This document shows, in pieces, positions 33,156 to 48,100 of a DNA stretch of 64,000 nt. The stretch lies in assembly GCA_037576195.1 (NCBI GenBank), contig CM075104.1:1928775-1992774 (forward strand), written 5' to 3'. The notes beneath the pieces were generated by a model. It was not told the DNA's origin, did not search any database, and saw nothing but the letters and a program-made list of their open reading frames with translations. The position numbers were made by a program, and so were the translations under genes. Numbering within the stretch: position 1 is the stretch's first letter; each line of letters begins with the position of its first letter. This DNA is from Phytoseiulus persimilis. Its lineage: Eukaryota; Arthropoda; Arachnida; Mesostigmata; Phytoseiidae.

Positions 33156-36100
33156 ATGGCCGAAACGACAATCAAGCTCAGCAGGGGCGATGGAACGCCG
33201 TGGGGATTCCGTCTTGGAGGTGGGAAGGACTTCGGTTACCCTGTCTGCATTCAACGGGTGAGTGGATTGAGCAGTGGGCGTCGCTCCGATTCTGTGTCCG
33301 GCTTCTCGAGGATGGGGAGGCTTGAGGGGAGGGATCGCTCCTCAGAGTCGGGATGAGAGAGGCGTTTTCTCACTCTTCTGTCCTCCAGACTGTTCCTGCA
33401 AGTGGGCGACGCTGACAACTCTGTCCGGCTGGCACATGGGAGCTCGTTACCGAGTGTCGTCTTTTCAATCTCGGGATATCTGCTCTTGAATCTCCCAGTG
33501 AATAAGCGCTCAAAGTTTACTTTGGGCGCTTGATGATTACACCTATGACCAAGAGTAGCGAGATTCAAGCTGAGTTTCGCTGTAGCAGGCCAGGCCATCG
33601 CTCTACCGCCTATGATGATGGCAATGCTGCTGCTGCCCGCTGGCAGGGTCTCGCCAGCCGTTCGGAATGTAAATAGAACGAGAAATCGCACTCGAATTAA
33701 AACGCTCGTTCAACAGCTTTCTCAGCGGAAAAGTGCGTTAAGCACCCACACCCGATAAGATTTGGTCAGTCTTCCTTTCTACTCTCCGCGATGTGTTTCG
33801 GTTGCAAAATGGAACGAGTGGCCTTGAAGCCGGCAGCGCACGTATGAGGAAAATTCTCCCACGGCTCTCCCCCATCCGCTGCTCCATCTCGAGCCTCGCG
33901 GATCAGCTCTCAGGTGTGCTCCATATGTCTAGTTCTGTTACGTGGTTGTTGGCAATCGCGATTCGATATCTGTCGGACTGCAGTGGAAATGAAATAGAGC
34001 TTCTCAACAAGTTCAAGAGAGAACGGATCGAAATGAGACCATCTCACGAAATCTCATCGACCCTTCGTTCGCGGAGAAGGCGATTGTCTCCAAGCAAAGT
34101 GAGCTGATTCCTGTCAGAGCAATCGAGTTCGAGTTTCGTTCCCGCCCTTCTGGGTGGTCGTCTACCCAAACAGAGCAGAAAATGTTCCCAGTGAGAGAAA
34201 TCGGAGTTCAAAGGTGCCGAGATCTGGAGCAGCGAGACGCAATCGTCAGGGGGACAGTGGCGGTGCGGAGGATGAAAAGCAGCAAACAGTGAAGAGCTTT
34301 GCGTTGTCAAGTTGTTCTCCCAATCCGTATGTGGCCATCATGCGGTTCTCGTCTGTCATCGTCATCGGACACCACTCATCTTCCGATCATTCACCAACAT
34401 CTTGTTTATTCCGTCTGGGACCAGTTGACGTCTCGGACCTACCTCTGTCGAATTAAGTGTAAATGATTACTGACAATGCGTATAGCGGAGATCGTTTCCC
34501 TCGATAAGGATTGTCGCACCCTGCTGCGGATCATGTGCAACGCTTTGGGAGCAAATGAGCAACACTGCATAGCCCTCAACGACGATCGTTCATGAGCGCG
34601 TACGATCCAATACCATTGTAGTTCTCAACTGCGCTACGATATTCACCATTCCTTGTTTGTGGTGGAATCGTCCGAGATCGCTGTGGAATCGGACCGTGGA
34701 GCAACTGCGGACGAAGAGGACGCGATCCCTCGACTTTTTTCATCCACTTATCTCGGCTGAGTCGGTTCGAAAATGTCACGCTGCCTTTTGCACACGCACT
34801 TAAATTAGGTTCCACAACGCGAAGGACATGACCGTGAGACCGACAGTTTTTTCTCGCTGTCGAACATTTGAGTTGAGATTTGACTATAATTCCTTCGGCA
34901 TTGAGAACCTCCGCGTCTCTAGGCGAAACGTTCCAGGAAATAGTTCCAGGACGACCCCCTTGATCTGCTTACCCAATTCGAGGAGCCCGTCTTCTTGCTT
35001 TGTGTTCTCTCCTCTCGAGCATTCGCTCGGTCTTTCCCGGGCCCGATCGGGGTTTGTTGAGCAATGATCCGAAAACGTTCCTCATTGTCGTATCTTAATT
35101 CCTAGCGACAGCTCTCGATCAGGGACGATAACGACTCTCACTATTCCCTCTGGTTTTGTTCTTCGCGGCTATGGAGTCACACTCGACTTCTTCTCGAACG
35201 TTCTCGCGAGAATTATCTTCATTCTCTGATCGCCGCAACTAGTGGAAAACGTGAGCGATTGGGCTCTCAGTGCTCGACGAAGAATCATCCTATGGAAGTC
35301 TGCCCTCTTTTCGTTCTCGCGAATCCACGACCGAATTCGCCGTTATTGTCCGAAAGCGTTGGTGGAGTGTATTACTCAAAATCCCGTATGGAGAAGGGTA
35401 ATGGTCAGATTGGTCCCATAATCAGCCCTCCAGACCTGGAAAGTGATGGTCGGATCGGTCCCGGAATCACCCCTCCAGACTTGGAAAGTAATGGTCAGAT
35501 AGGTCCCGGAATCACCCCTTCAGGTTTGGATCGTCTCGAATTCTCCAGATGGCCACAGGTCACTCTCCCTGCTGCGAAAATTCGCCTCGGAAACACCTGA
35601 CGCGGTCGCCATATGAATTTCGAGATGGAGTCAGGGCGGAACACCATCGTCGAGGGCTTCGGTCTATCACGGCGGAGTCACAGTTTCCGCTCTGATCTAA
35701 TGGATGTTCCGCTCGGTTCTAGTGTTACATCTTGAAGATTTCACAAGAAATCCTGTTATCGGAATGACTTATTTCGAAATCGCGCTCCATGATTGGAAAT
35801 CGTCAAAGGCATCACTCGCGCCGACTTCGAATCTTGTTCCTCTTGCTCGGAATCTAAATGATTTTGCAACAGCTTCTATCCTTCGATGTCAGACCACTTC
35901 GGCGATGCTCTTGAAAGAGGCTTACAAGCTTATTCAACATGTTTTCAACGCGGAACTCCGATCACTCCCAGCTTGGAACTCGCCTTCATGGTTCTCCTCT
36001 GCTGCTAGACATCCGCCGTCACAGAAGGGTCTCTGTGTATTGAACATTTCAATCAGGCTTTTGGTAATATCCTGTTGGACTCGGTGAGGCTTCAGGAGGC

Positions 36101-39100
36101 CATATTCCGAACACGAGTTGACACGCGCGACCCATCGAGCCGCGACGGCCTTGGGATTCTTGCCCCCGATAATGTTACACAGCGTACCATGAGCAGTCCG
36201 ATGAAGACTTGTTTCGAGAGGCTTTCACCTCGACTGCTCAAATCGCTTTCCCTCAGTTGTTAGGTTCTGGAGGGACACAGTGATGCTCACGTCAGCTAGG
36301 CTGGGAGGAAAAGTGATGGTAGCCAAAATGGCTGCCCTTTTTATTGAATCCGAAATAGAAGGATAACGAAGACCCAACAGTCCCCCTGCGCTCAGCCGTT
36401 GAGCCTCTTGTAATCCAGCGGAACTTCGCAAGCGCGTGGCAACGGCGTTCGGGTGGCTTCCGGCCCTGCATCTGGAGCCTCGCTCCGCGGCGCGACTTCC
36501 GACGGTCGACGTCTTGCAGGAAAGAGAAACTCGAAATCTTGCACGGGGTCTGGGCTCTCTTCGTGGACCGACCGCTTCCTGACCTGGTTGCGGTGCCGAA
36601 CGATCTGGCGGCCATTTACAACCAGCTTCAGCATCGCACGGCCGATGAAATCTGTAACCTGCGCAGACACTCAATACCCGTTTGAGAGTTGCACGGAAAC
36701 AACCTCCCCCCTCACGGAAGGCCGTTCTCTCGAACCGTGATGATTATCGAAGTGTTGTTTGTACTCCTGCTGGTACTCCGACAGCGTACAGGCGACTCGA
36801 CCGACCCGCGGCTTGAATGCGTCGAAAGGGGTTCTCAGAGGCCGACCAAAGAAAACCTCATTGGGCGATTTGCCTCCCAACGCAGATGCGGGTGTGAAGT
36901 TGTATGCAGAGACCACCCCATCCAGCCGCTCTGTTTTTGAGTCGATCGAATCCTTGATCGTACGCACCATTTTCTCCGCTTGTCCGTTGCTTTGGGGCAT
37001 CGACGGAGCGCAACGTAGATGAACGATGTTCATTTCAGAACAGAATTCTGCAAAAAGCTCCGACGTGAACTGCGAACCGTTGTCGCTCACAAGCGTTTCC
37101 GGAGGACCCACCACCCGGAATAACCCTCGCAGGTAATTAATAAGCGAGGCTGAAGTTAAAGAAGGCAACCACTCCGCATCTGTGAATTTGGAAAAACCGT
37201 CAACGATAACCACAAACGTTCTCCCCCGGCGCGGTTCACCGAAATCAATGTGCGCTCGAGCCCACGGCTTGTCCGCCGGCGGCCATGGACTTAGAGGAAC
37301 TTTGACAGGAGCCGACGATGTTTGCAGACAATGATGACAGTTCTTCACGGATCTCTCGATGTCCAAAGTCATTCCCGGCCAGAAAAAGTGGTCACGAGCC
37401 AACGACTTCATGCGACGAATGCCTGGGTGAGCTTGATGCAACTTTTCAAGGATCCGAGGCTTCACGGCTTTTGGAATTACCACTCGCTCGCCGTACAGGA
37501 TTATTCCGCCTGTGCAACAAAGGGAGTCCGCGAGAAGTGCGAACGGACGCAACCCTGCATCTTCAATGTCTTTGGAAGACCATCCGTCTGACAACCGTCG
37601 AAGTACTTGAGAAAGGACCGGATCTTTCTTGTTTTCCTCGACCCAACATAAGTGATGTGGTTTATAAGAGTAGAAAAGACTATTCGAGAACATGCAACTG
37701 GATGGAGTCCAGTCTCCTAAATGTCGATTCTTACCCCACTCCAGGCAATCGTTCAGGTACCGGGGACGGAGGGGGGCAAATATACCATCTTTGAAAAGGA
37801 GAGAAAGGCTGCTTTCAAAATGTGGCATAGAGAGCAATGGTTGGAGCGGTCCGCTCGAAGGTGTCCTGCGAATTAGCATTGCCGCCTATCGCCTCTCGCA
37901 TTATACGATTAGTCCCAGTCTCAGTTCTTCCTCCACGAAGCTCCATCAGAGGAACCGGAATCTGGGCACGAAGCAGTTCATCGCGCTGTGGCGCTGATGG
38001 AGGGGCGATCCGATCGACAATGCGGAGTGAAAGAGTCCAACTGATGCAGAGACTTGAGCAAGACATGAGAAAGAGTATCCGGTCGAACAGGCTTTGCAGG
38101 AACCCGCATCGACGCACGAAGCAGTCCTTGGTCATCTAATTAGCTCGTCCGTGCTGTGTCTCCTGTAATCCATGGAGGTTGTCGGAGGACCCGAACGATT
38201 CGATAGCCCCCTCGTAAATGGATGTATCGCCCGCAACCGAACCGGTCTTTATTTTCTTGACCGAGGAGATTGTAACAGGGCGGATCAGCATATTTACTTC
38301 TTCTCCGTCACATCTCCTCGCTGAGAGCTCGCCAGAAGCTCTATGAAAGAAGCGATCGAAAGCTGAACCGATGGAGCCAGTGAGTCATTATAAACTCGTC
38401 GAACACGAAAAAAATTCCCACGTAGACTGTCGGAATTTCGTTGAGGCACAAGCTACCGAGAGATCTTCGGTGAGAACACTCGCTTTGAGGGGAGTGTCTC
38501 GAGAGTTTTCGTGGTTTTCGATGGGAAAGGTTTCCGATTTTCTCCTCATTGGCAGTCGTCTCACGAAGCTCCGCGCGCAAGGCGTATGCCGGATTGGTCT
38601 TTGTTCCCAAACTACGGTACCAGATGTGTGCCCTCTAATGTTATCTTTCTGAACCTTCTCTCGTCTCCGCGGCAAACGAGCTCCATGGAGGTCCGAGCCT
38701 CCGACAGGGACTCCTTTCGAGGCACAGCGGCACACCAGGAGTTGATTGCTAGCGCGCGGCTCTCATATGGCTCTTCGTTGGAGATTTTCCGGTGAGCGAC
38801 TGTTTGACACGGACGCAGCTCGAGTCGGCCGTTGAAGTTTGCCGCCGATAGTTCAGAACGGGTATCGCTGCGTATGCATTAGCTGAGGTCATCCTCGGGA
38901 ATCCTCGAACAATATCCGATGCGGAAGGCTCTATATACCCAAATCAAGACAGAGACGCCTTTTCCGAGGGGAGGAGACCCATGCCCGCGAGGCTTCTCCA
39001 TCTGCCGAGATCTACGACTGCCGGGGATGACTGAACCCATTCGATTGCTCAACATGTAGGACTCACTCGCTTTGAAAATCCCTAGTCTTTCTCTGCGGCC

Positions 39101-42100
39101 ATTCCACTCAAAACTATTCTCAGCTTGGTGAAAATTGAGGACTTCACGACTTGAGACTCCGTTTTATTCCGTTCGGATGAGCAGTCTCCGAACGTATGAG
39201 AAAGGCCGGATCCTCATAATTTTCTACGAATGTCGTCCTTAAATGAAGTCGTTGCAGGCAAGGCTCCTTTTTTCCTCTTGAATACTTGTTTCAAGAGCAG
39301 GCTCCCAGATGGAACCCAGGAAGATATGATATCGATCGAGAAAAAAAATTAGTTGGACTTCAGGTAACCCTCCCCTTGATTGAGAGAAGAACTGATCTGT
39401 GTGTTAAACGGCGAGGATCGAACGGATCCGATGACAGGAGCCCGGACTTTCCGATATCCGTTCGATGAATTTTCCAAACAATCCTGGAGCTCTCGAACTG
39501 GTGATAGAACGGTGAACCCGATTTGAGCCCGCTAGAGGATCGGCGCCTTGCTCTCCGCGCCAACACATTCGATAGCATACACACGCCGCAAGGTAGCAGA
39601 GCGATCGATTGACTCTATTTGGAATGTAGCGTTCATTCCAGATGTAGCCGATGAGTCGTTAATAGTGCTGCGGAGCACGTGCCAACCGCCGAATCGATAG
39701 AAGACTCGAGCCAAGCACGCTCACCCGAATCAACAAACTGCAGGTGGAAAAGGGGGCACTGGAAGCTCGTGAGCTTCAGGCGAAGTCACGTCAAACATCC
39801 TCGCGTGGGAGAGCTCTAATCACATGTGGGAAATTGCACGACAAACTCCGGAAACCCCCAGGCTGCGAACAGCCAGCTCCGAACGAACAAAAGAGCTCTC
39901 AACGCTTCCCATCGCTGCATTAGCGGGAGGTCCCTCCGACAACCACCAACAGGGGAGCCAACAGACAAGCCACCTTTCGAGGAGGGACTCAGCACTGTTG
40001 AAGCTATAGATTGCTCGAAGCTTCTGACCCATTCGGATGCGAATGCTCCCTCGCATGCGGATCGGAGTTCCATTGTTTCAGTCGATAAGGGCCCGACGCG
40101 GACACAGATCAGTTTGAGTGGGATTGGGACTTTTGTCCGGAAGCACGACACTGTCGCTCTGATTAAAGCCTTCAAGCTTCGAAGGGCGTCGGAGCCGCAG
40201 CGAGTTCCCGAGCGCCAGACGCGGGGCTCTTCCCGAGCGGCTCGGTCAGAGTATGATGGCGTGAAAGAATGAGGAAATCCGCGTATACCATCGGAAACAC
40301 CTTGGAGCACTCGGCTACGACAAAGCACAAAGCTTTGACTCGAGGATCTGAAGCCAAGACGCCATTGTTTTTAGATCTCACTCAGTCGTCGTGGATGAGA
40401 AAATACCGAGCTATTAGGGTCAGGTATAAAGAGAGAAAAGCAGCTCCCGCTCGCTCCGAGGTCTCTTTCCTCTGAGAGAGCGTCATGGATGGAATATTTG
40501 AAACAAACCACGGACTCAATCTGTGTGGTCTCTCACGGTTGGACAAGCTCCATGAAATTAGGCCCGAAGCAAACTCTCAGAGCTCCGTTGAGGAGAAAAT
40601 ATTGATCGTTACAGGCTTTTCCGGGCTCCCCACGCGTTCTCTTGCAGAGCTATGAACTCGCTGCAGGTTCTGTTCCGAGTTCAATTGAATTCTCCAGAAC
40701 TCATTGATCCCACGGGATCGAGTCTCACGGATAGCTGAGATGATCGAGGGAGACGGACCTGAGAGACGTCTATGTAGGTCATGCTTCGCGGAATGAAATA
40801 ATTTGATCTGTTTGTCTGAGCTATTTTCTCCGTTAGCAACAGGGCCCTGTTTGAGCAGGCCCCGTCGAATCGAACCATTATCCCGCCTAGCATCGGCCGA
40901 GGCTCTCTCCTCAGTCTAACGACATGCTTGAGTGGGTCAGTTACAGCCCTTCGAGACGATGTCAAGCTCCCCTGGAAGTTCTATATCGGAATTCACCGAT
41001 AACTCGCTCGTTTGGGAGCTTGCGCCCAGACAGACTCATAGTGAGAATCCTCCGCTTTTCATCGGAATCGATTCGACCAGAATCACGAGAGGTACTCTGG
41101 AATTCTCTGGGGTTCCCGATAACTTGCGTTGTTGCTCGCGTGCACACTCGTGCTGCAGCGACTTGATGCGGACTTCGCAGTTTCAATCTTCTCTCCTTGG
41201 CAACGAAAATCCGCCGGACGATCCTGTGCGAGGAGCGATGTTTCGAGCGTGTCCCGGACTCCTCTGCCGGTACGTCCATTGGATGACATGAAAGGTTGCC
41301 TCTGCGTTTTTTCGCAAGCTCCATCACAGAGCCCTCCTCTTGGTACTAGTGAGAAGAGATGTATGTGAGCTACCGAGCCAACATTTCCGATGAGTCTCAA
41401 ACGTGGAAGAGGCCGCAGAAGGAGAGGCTTCCAGAGCTGCTTGTGAGCGTTTTTGTGACTGGGTCTAATAAAAATACCCACTCAGGGCGGAAGCATTCAT
41501 CCGCGAAGACCCAATATGCTCGGAATGCTGAGGTCACTACAGACATTTCCAGTGAACAAGCTCGTCGGCCGGGGAGGCGCCCCCGCAATCAATACGAGAC
41601 AGTACAACTAACTCGACTTCAACGGGCCGATCTGCATGACTTCTTCACAGAACAGTCTGAGCCAGAAGTGTTCAACCAGGATGATTCTGGTCGTTGAGGG
41701 GGAATCGTAGTCTGAACTCATTTGCGGAGGAATTTCCCGATGGAGTCGGGAAGCTGCTCAACACCTGGCCTGAGATGCCGCGGCCGTTCGGGATCGGGGC
41801 TTGATTCGATCGAGTATATCACACGCTCCGGGAATACACAGTTGAATCCTCGGCTTTCATCAATATATTCCCACTTCGTTCCAGGCTAACCCCGGCAGCT
41901 TGGCCGAGCAGGCGGGAATTCGCACCGGAGATCAGGTCTCGCGAATTTCGGGTCGTTCCACCGAACATATGAGTCACCAAGATGCCCAGAACGCAATTCT
42001 CAACAGCGGAAACTATCTCGACCTCACCATCGTGCGGTAAGCGGGAAACTCTCTCTCTCCCAGCATCCGAAGTGGAGTACCGCGCGGCGCCTCCGAGATG

Positions 42101-45100
42101 TCTCCCGGAGCTCTCGCTAAGCTCTAAATCGTCATCGGTCTCTCCTCCACGCCGCTTCGTTTCGAGATTGTGTGATTGAAAGCAAGACTGAGTGATTGAG
42201 AGCAACAGGAGGTGCCTTCTCCGGGGAAGCTTCTGGCGGGCAGAGCTCAGAGCAATAAGATCACCCCCTCCCAAAATACCTGAACGAATACTGGGTTCGG
42301 ATGTCGGAGGGATGGGACCAGCTCTGATGAGATTGCTTGGGTCCGGAATCTCGAAAACCCGGAATATGGGATGCCGGAAAACCCGAAACGCTGGAAGTTC
42401 TTTCCGCCTGTCGGCGACGAATCATTATGCCTATTGCGGCTCCCACTCCATGGGAGCTTGCTTGAAAAGGTCCTCGAAGGTTTGCGACTGCGTACCTGTA
42501 CAGGTCAAGGACTCAACATTCAGGAAGACCACCCAGGCGGAGACGCCTGTGCGCACAACGCTCAATTTCTCCACATGCAGTGTCCCCCACATCGGTTTGC
42601 GTATGACATGTCTGAACCCCGCTCTCCGCTGAAAATTGAGGGCAACATGTGAGAAGCGCTCTAGGCGTCAATATTCGGGAGGATTCGGTCGCATGAACGG
42701 AAGCGACGGCGAAATTCCGATCAGAGGAAACGTCCGACGTCGTATTTCACGGTGGACGCGGATGCAAATGACGCAAGGGTGGCTTGGTCGAATGTCCTGA
42801 AACGAAGCCAACGCTCTGCGAACTGAACTTTCATTGCACTTATGCCTCGCAACACGCAGACCGTCGCAGCTCATGATTCGGACAGTTTTCGGCCGCGCTC
42901 AGCCCTCTGCTCCTCAGCTGTTGTTAAGCTTAAATGCATCGCCTGGGGTATTCCACCGACGTTTGGTCGGACGGATGAAACAGCCGCTGACAGGATTGCA
43001 CATGCCTGCATGAGGTTCCAGTATCCCCACCAGACGCGTTCATCGTTTAGTGTGAGGAAACATTAACAATGACGGATGGACAATCGATCGAGCCCGTTCT
43101 GCTTGGATCCAATCTCGGAGGTTGGATGAAACCCCTTTCTGAGGACGCGCCGTCGAGGCTGTCCGGCCTCCCTGCAAGCTTCCTCGCGTTGAGAAGGAAG
43201 AAAAAGTCGTAGCTCCCCTGGGGGCGCAAGACGAAAATCGGCATTAGCCTCCACGGTGCATCGTTCCGCTGCCAAAGCTATTCGGTTCGTCCCACAATCC
43301 CCATATTTTCATAGGCTAGCTCCAGGGAGTGGCTGTACGCATTACGAATGAGGCAAGAATGTGCACTCTGCAGCTGTAACAGAAATCTGTGCTCGAAATA
43401 CGACGCTAATCGGTCACGTTTTCTATTTTTAGCGGTGGATCCTTGACATGGGCTCCTGCGGTGCAGGCCGTAGGGGACATCACTCCCGGATCCCATGGAC
43501 CCTTAACCAGGACATCTTTGGCAGCGAGCAAACAAAGCCACAGTCCGATCGGCTCGTCTCACAACACGTCTGCTAAGCCATTCTCGCCGCAAATCGTGAA
43601 CAAGCAATACAATTGTCCCGCAGCCCTCTACTCCATGGAGAACATCCGCGACGCCCTCGAAAAGCAGAGCGAGGTCCTCACAGGAGGTGCGATAGGGTTG
43701 GTAGCCTTTACATCGTATTCATGCCTCACTGACATGGCTCAAGAACTTCGGAAAACATGCGTCTATCCCCCGACCCAGTTTTCGGCCGAATTAAATTCGG
43801 GAGTTCCGAAGCTCCGAGGAGACGCGCACGCTCGTCGACCTTCTAAAGGAGACGTTTCTCTTCGCGCAGAATCAATTTCATGAAGGAAGACAAACCACTG
43901 AACACGGACTCAGCAGTTTACCGCATGGTCCACGAAGAAGACAAAGCACCGAAGAGTAGGTTTTGGCATCTCTCTTTGGAACTGATGTACCAGCTTTGCG
44001 GGTATGCGCTCGGCTAATAGCACTCGAAACTCCCACTCGCGGACTGAGCTCTCGCGAGACAGCTCGTCGGAGCAATTCTCGGGAGGTTAATCTCTTGCTT
44101 CCGTGTCACCGTGTCGAAGCCTGAATTCTGGAGCTTCCTGAACGAGTGCCAAATCTGACACTCGAGTCCTCGAAGCTCAATGATCAACCTGCAACGATTC
44201 CGATCAAGTTTCTAACTGTCGAGGTGTTGTTGGCATCTTCGCATCCTATACGAAACCACGCTCCCGATCGGAAAACAGGGAGATCAGTTCGTGGCCGCAC
44301 CGGAGCTGGTGCCTAAATTTTTCTGCTAGCAGGCCCAAGTCTGGGCGATCGGACCCCCGATTGACAGACCCAAAACGGTTTTGGCACCATGGGATCAGAT
44401 TTAGTGTGCATGTTCAGTGTTTTCACTCCGCGAGATCCGAGCCGTCTTCCGTGGAGAGTTTGATTGGAACCGCGAAAATTCTGAAGCTTGGCTCACAGAC
44501 TCAGTGTGAGCGCAGTTCATTATTGTTGCTCACTTATTCGCATAGACGACCGTGGTTCCAGCTGCGTGGGAGCTTCGCTTATCTAACGCTTTCGTTCTAC
44601 CCCACCCTCCGCTCGCTCATCGTCACCGCTCCTCGATTGCCCGCTCTCGCTCGTGGTCTAGGAGGTCCAATCGTCGCTACAATTGCAGCTCCGGCCTCAC
44701 CATCTCCGGTATCGTCTGGAGTGGACAGCTCTCCGCTGGGCTCTGCGGGACTTCGTCACGTCGAAGCCCCGCGGCCACCTCCCGCGCCCCAAGCCTCCCC
44801 GAATGTAATTGCTGGAAAACCGAACGTTTGCACCGAGTGCGGGAAGCTCATCGTGTAAGTGCGTCCCCTACTTCGCTACTATAGGAGGAGGTGGGAGGAG
44901 GTTTGTTTCGATCGTAGAATTCCTCGGAGCTCGTCGAGTCGGCCGAATCCTGATGGGAGAGTCATTCGAGTCATCGATCGAACGCGTGAATAACCCTGAC
45001 CGATTAAGGGAATGCGCGGTTTTATACTCCTGAGATCGATCGCTCGGGTGTTCCCATCAGGGGCTGAATCCAATCAGACTGTTTTGAAAGGCGTAACGAG

Positions 45101-48100
45101 CCATTCACCGGCAAGGAGGTCGTGCAACAGCTAATTTGACTGCGCCGAAGGAAGACAACGGAGCGAGGTGCACCCGGGGCCCATTCTAGATTTTGGCAGA
45201 GACGCTGGATGCAAAAGACGACGATCCTCCGTAATAGCTGAGTTGAGCCCAACGAGGTCCTTAGCCGTCTGGGAGAGCGGGAGCCATTCCCGCGGCCTTT
45301 TCCGCCTCGTTCTAAAGGTGCATTACCTTCAGAACCGAGCATAGTTCTCCAACGAATTCTGCTAGATAATCTGCGAGCGTTACCTCGAGGGCTCGAAAGC
45401 CATCAAAAATGCGCACCGGTATCGGACCTAATGCGGGAAGAGATTCATTCTTATGAATACGATGCGCTCGGATTCTCTCATTATCGGCGGAATGAGCTTA
45501 GGCCTGGTCTGGCCAGCGTCGCTGAAGGCACGAGTGTACTTCAAAAAAAAATATGATTAGGAACCCCCAGAGAGAACGGCAAGTTCTGGAGTTTCCCAAG
45601 AATCTCATCACCCAGTGTGATGGGCTCTTCAGGACACATTTTTTGAGTTTCTTAGTTCCGTTCCGAGGTAGACTCACGCGTACCGTCTCTAACATGCCCT
45701 CTGAACAAGCCAAGGCAACAACAAACATCGGAATCCACGAAACGCGGAACAGCTCACAGGGGCCTGTGAATTCTGCGCCCTCCGAAAGTCAGACAGAGGC
45801 GCCGAATCCTTGAAGGTGGCAGAAATTATAGTTCTGTGCTTTCACAGGGGAGTCTTCTGCCGGATCAAGGACCGTGACATGCATGCTGAATGCTTCCGTT
45901 GTGCGACGTGCGGTAATTCGCTCAAAAACCAGGGTTACTACCTGGTGGGGGGCAAACTTTACTGTGACGTCCACGCCCGGAACGCGTCTGTGATGCTCAA
46001 AGAGCCGGTATCTCCGTGAGTAATGTATGGAGCCGCATAACGAGGTGCCCTCGATCCCGACACCGCTCCGTCAACCGGAACAGAAGACTAGATGAACTCG
46101 TTCGATTCTATCTTCGCTTGTCTGGGGTTTTGAAAGAGGGGGAGATGTCGCATGTTGTCAACCAACCCGGAGCTTTCGCCTAATTGACCCTTCAATTGGT
46201 TCCAGGACTTCATCACAATCGATTGCGATGCCCGGTCCCGTTTCACCGGGATCGTCTTTCGGGTCCGTTCCAGCTCCTCTAAGTCCCAAACCGTATTCAT
46301 CGACTGCGCCTTCGGTGAGCGATCGGCTAGAATTCATCTCGAGGGGCAACTGTCTGACGGCTGGCTTATTGCGAAAACTTTGTGTCGTGAGGCGATGTGC
46401 ATGCCCGTGCGACTTCCTCAATCGAGCGAACGTCTGTTCTACATCTGAAACGCTCGAATACCCACTGTCACGGAAGGCGAAACGAATGAGGAAGACAAAA
46501 TTACACATGCTGCTGCTTGGGCCGGAGGAGAGCTGCCTAACGAGCGGGGAAGATATGAAAGAGTGGGAGCCTCTAAACGCTTGAATTATGCAAGGGACGA
46601 GCCGTCTCCTTGCTTCCCGCGCCGCCGACATTGCTGTTGTTATCTTTGCTCTTCTCCTAAGCCGAAGAACAACAATTGGAGAAAGCTTCCCGAAACTCTC
46701 CCAAAGCCCCCAATCGGTGCCATCAGGCAGTCTATCATGACATATCCCGGCGATTTTCCTCTTTCCTATCTCAATTTCTCGATATTTCATTTTCAGTTCC
46801 GCTCGGTTGCTCCACCCGTTCCTCCTAAGCCCTTACCTCAGGTACAAGCACTCCCCTCTGCGTTTCCAATCTTCTTTTCGAAAATCAGGTAGAACACCCA
46901 ATGCTGGAATCTCCAGTCCGGGTTCTCTCCCAGATCGGCCAATTCAGTTCGTGACGCTCTGCATTCCATCACCAACGCGTTTCATATCACGACAATCCCA
47001 CCTCAAGGAACGGGGTATTGTCGCAGCCAGTGCGACGTTAGCTCTCCCAACGACGATTCCCGTTACATTCGACCAGGACTATCGAGTCTCCTCTGATAGG
47101 CTCAATACTCCTCGAACCGAGACTCTGGGAACATATTCGGTTCCTGACATATCGCTCGTGGTGAATCTGACACTCATCGATCTTCTTTCCAAACATTCCA
47201 GCGCAACTCGGGATGCTTCGAGCCATCACATCCAGGTCAGTTCCTCGAGCTCTTAGCTGCATCTCAGTCTCATCTCTTGGCGCGTCGGCATACCGCGTCG
47301 TGGAAGTTTTGAGAATGTGAATGCATTCTCTGCTATGCACGGGGAAATGGAATCGGTTTCTTGAATTCCACGGGAGAAGAACCGGAAGACGACAAATGAT
47401 TGTCCGAGTATTGAGCATCCTTTTGGTCGTTAGAGTGTGAGGGCTCTGACGCTTCCGGCGATTTAGTCGATCGGCGGAGGATATGGAGAGGGGCTCGTGG
47501 ATTTTCGGATTTCTGATGGTCGGAAATATGTTTGGATATCCAGGATGAAGAAATCTCGCCGAGAGCGTTTCGTGGACATTCCATGTTGTACGGTCATGTC
47601 TTGATGTCCGGAAACCTCCCACAGGAGCAATGTTTTCGCTTTTCTCCGCTTCCCGCAGCCGACCGACGGAATGGGATTAGGGCTCCCGATGAGTTCTCAC
47701 CTGTCCCGTGATGTGCGGTTCTTATGGCCCTCCCTGTAATCTCTTACTCAGATATCAGATTATCTTTCTGGAATCGGGAGGAGATAACTTTCATCCATGA
47801 GTTTCTCTAGACATTCTCTAACCGGAAACTTTCTCTCTTTCCGACCTGCAACCTGCATTCGCTCGTGCATGCCGTTCACTCTTTCTCCGTTTCAAACCTC
47901 GCTCGCCTTTCTCGTTCACACTTTTCTGCACCTGACACTCCGTGTGTTCGGACGACTGTCCGGCTGTGCATTCCGTCAACGATTTTATCATGCACTCCAT
48001 CTGCATCCGTTGCGACTTCCGATGGCCGTGACTCGCGGTTGCGGGTCACGTGTCCTCAGCGCCGTTTGTGTCCCGGTCGCAAGTTGTGGGCCCATGCACT

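Larger units (their letters stand above)
36258..37879 (-). mobile_element. Ty3/gypsy-type LTR retrotransposon, 5'-truncated
   Basis: A minus-strand integrase region (37,879-36,404) is followed by a purine-rich tract GCGCAGGGGGAC (about 36,391-36,380) and a 122-bp LTR (36,379-36,258). Protease, reverse transcriptase, RNase H, Gag and the 5' LTR are absent from the window at this locus. The element sits in intron 1 of the Zasp52-like gene in antisense orientation. Confidence 0.85.
33156..42036 (+). other. Zasp52: Zasp52-like exons 1-2: PDZ domain
   Basis: Exon 1 (33156-33257) encodes GTPWGFRLGGGKDFGYPVCI, with the GFRLGGG carboxylate-binding loop (usually GF.L.GG). It ends in phase 0 at donor GTGAGT. 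Exon 2 (41885-42036) encodes NPGSLAEQAGIRTGDQVSRI, then HQDAQNAIL and YLDLTIVR, the second half of the PDZ fold, after acceptor TTCCAG. Together they give about 85 residues, a complete PDZ of the ALP/Enigma type. The 8.6-kb intron contains 45-bp repeats and a gypsy fragment on the opposite strand. Confidence 0.93.

Noticed and set aside
36689-37794. Several + strand frames of 80-158 residues
   Set aside because: They are antisense shadows of the minus-strand gypsy integrase region, which carries all expected motifs.
46158-46790. 210-residue minus-strand frame
   Set aside because: It overlaps a Zasp52-like exon and intron on the + strand and shows no motif of its own.
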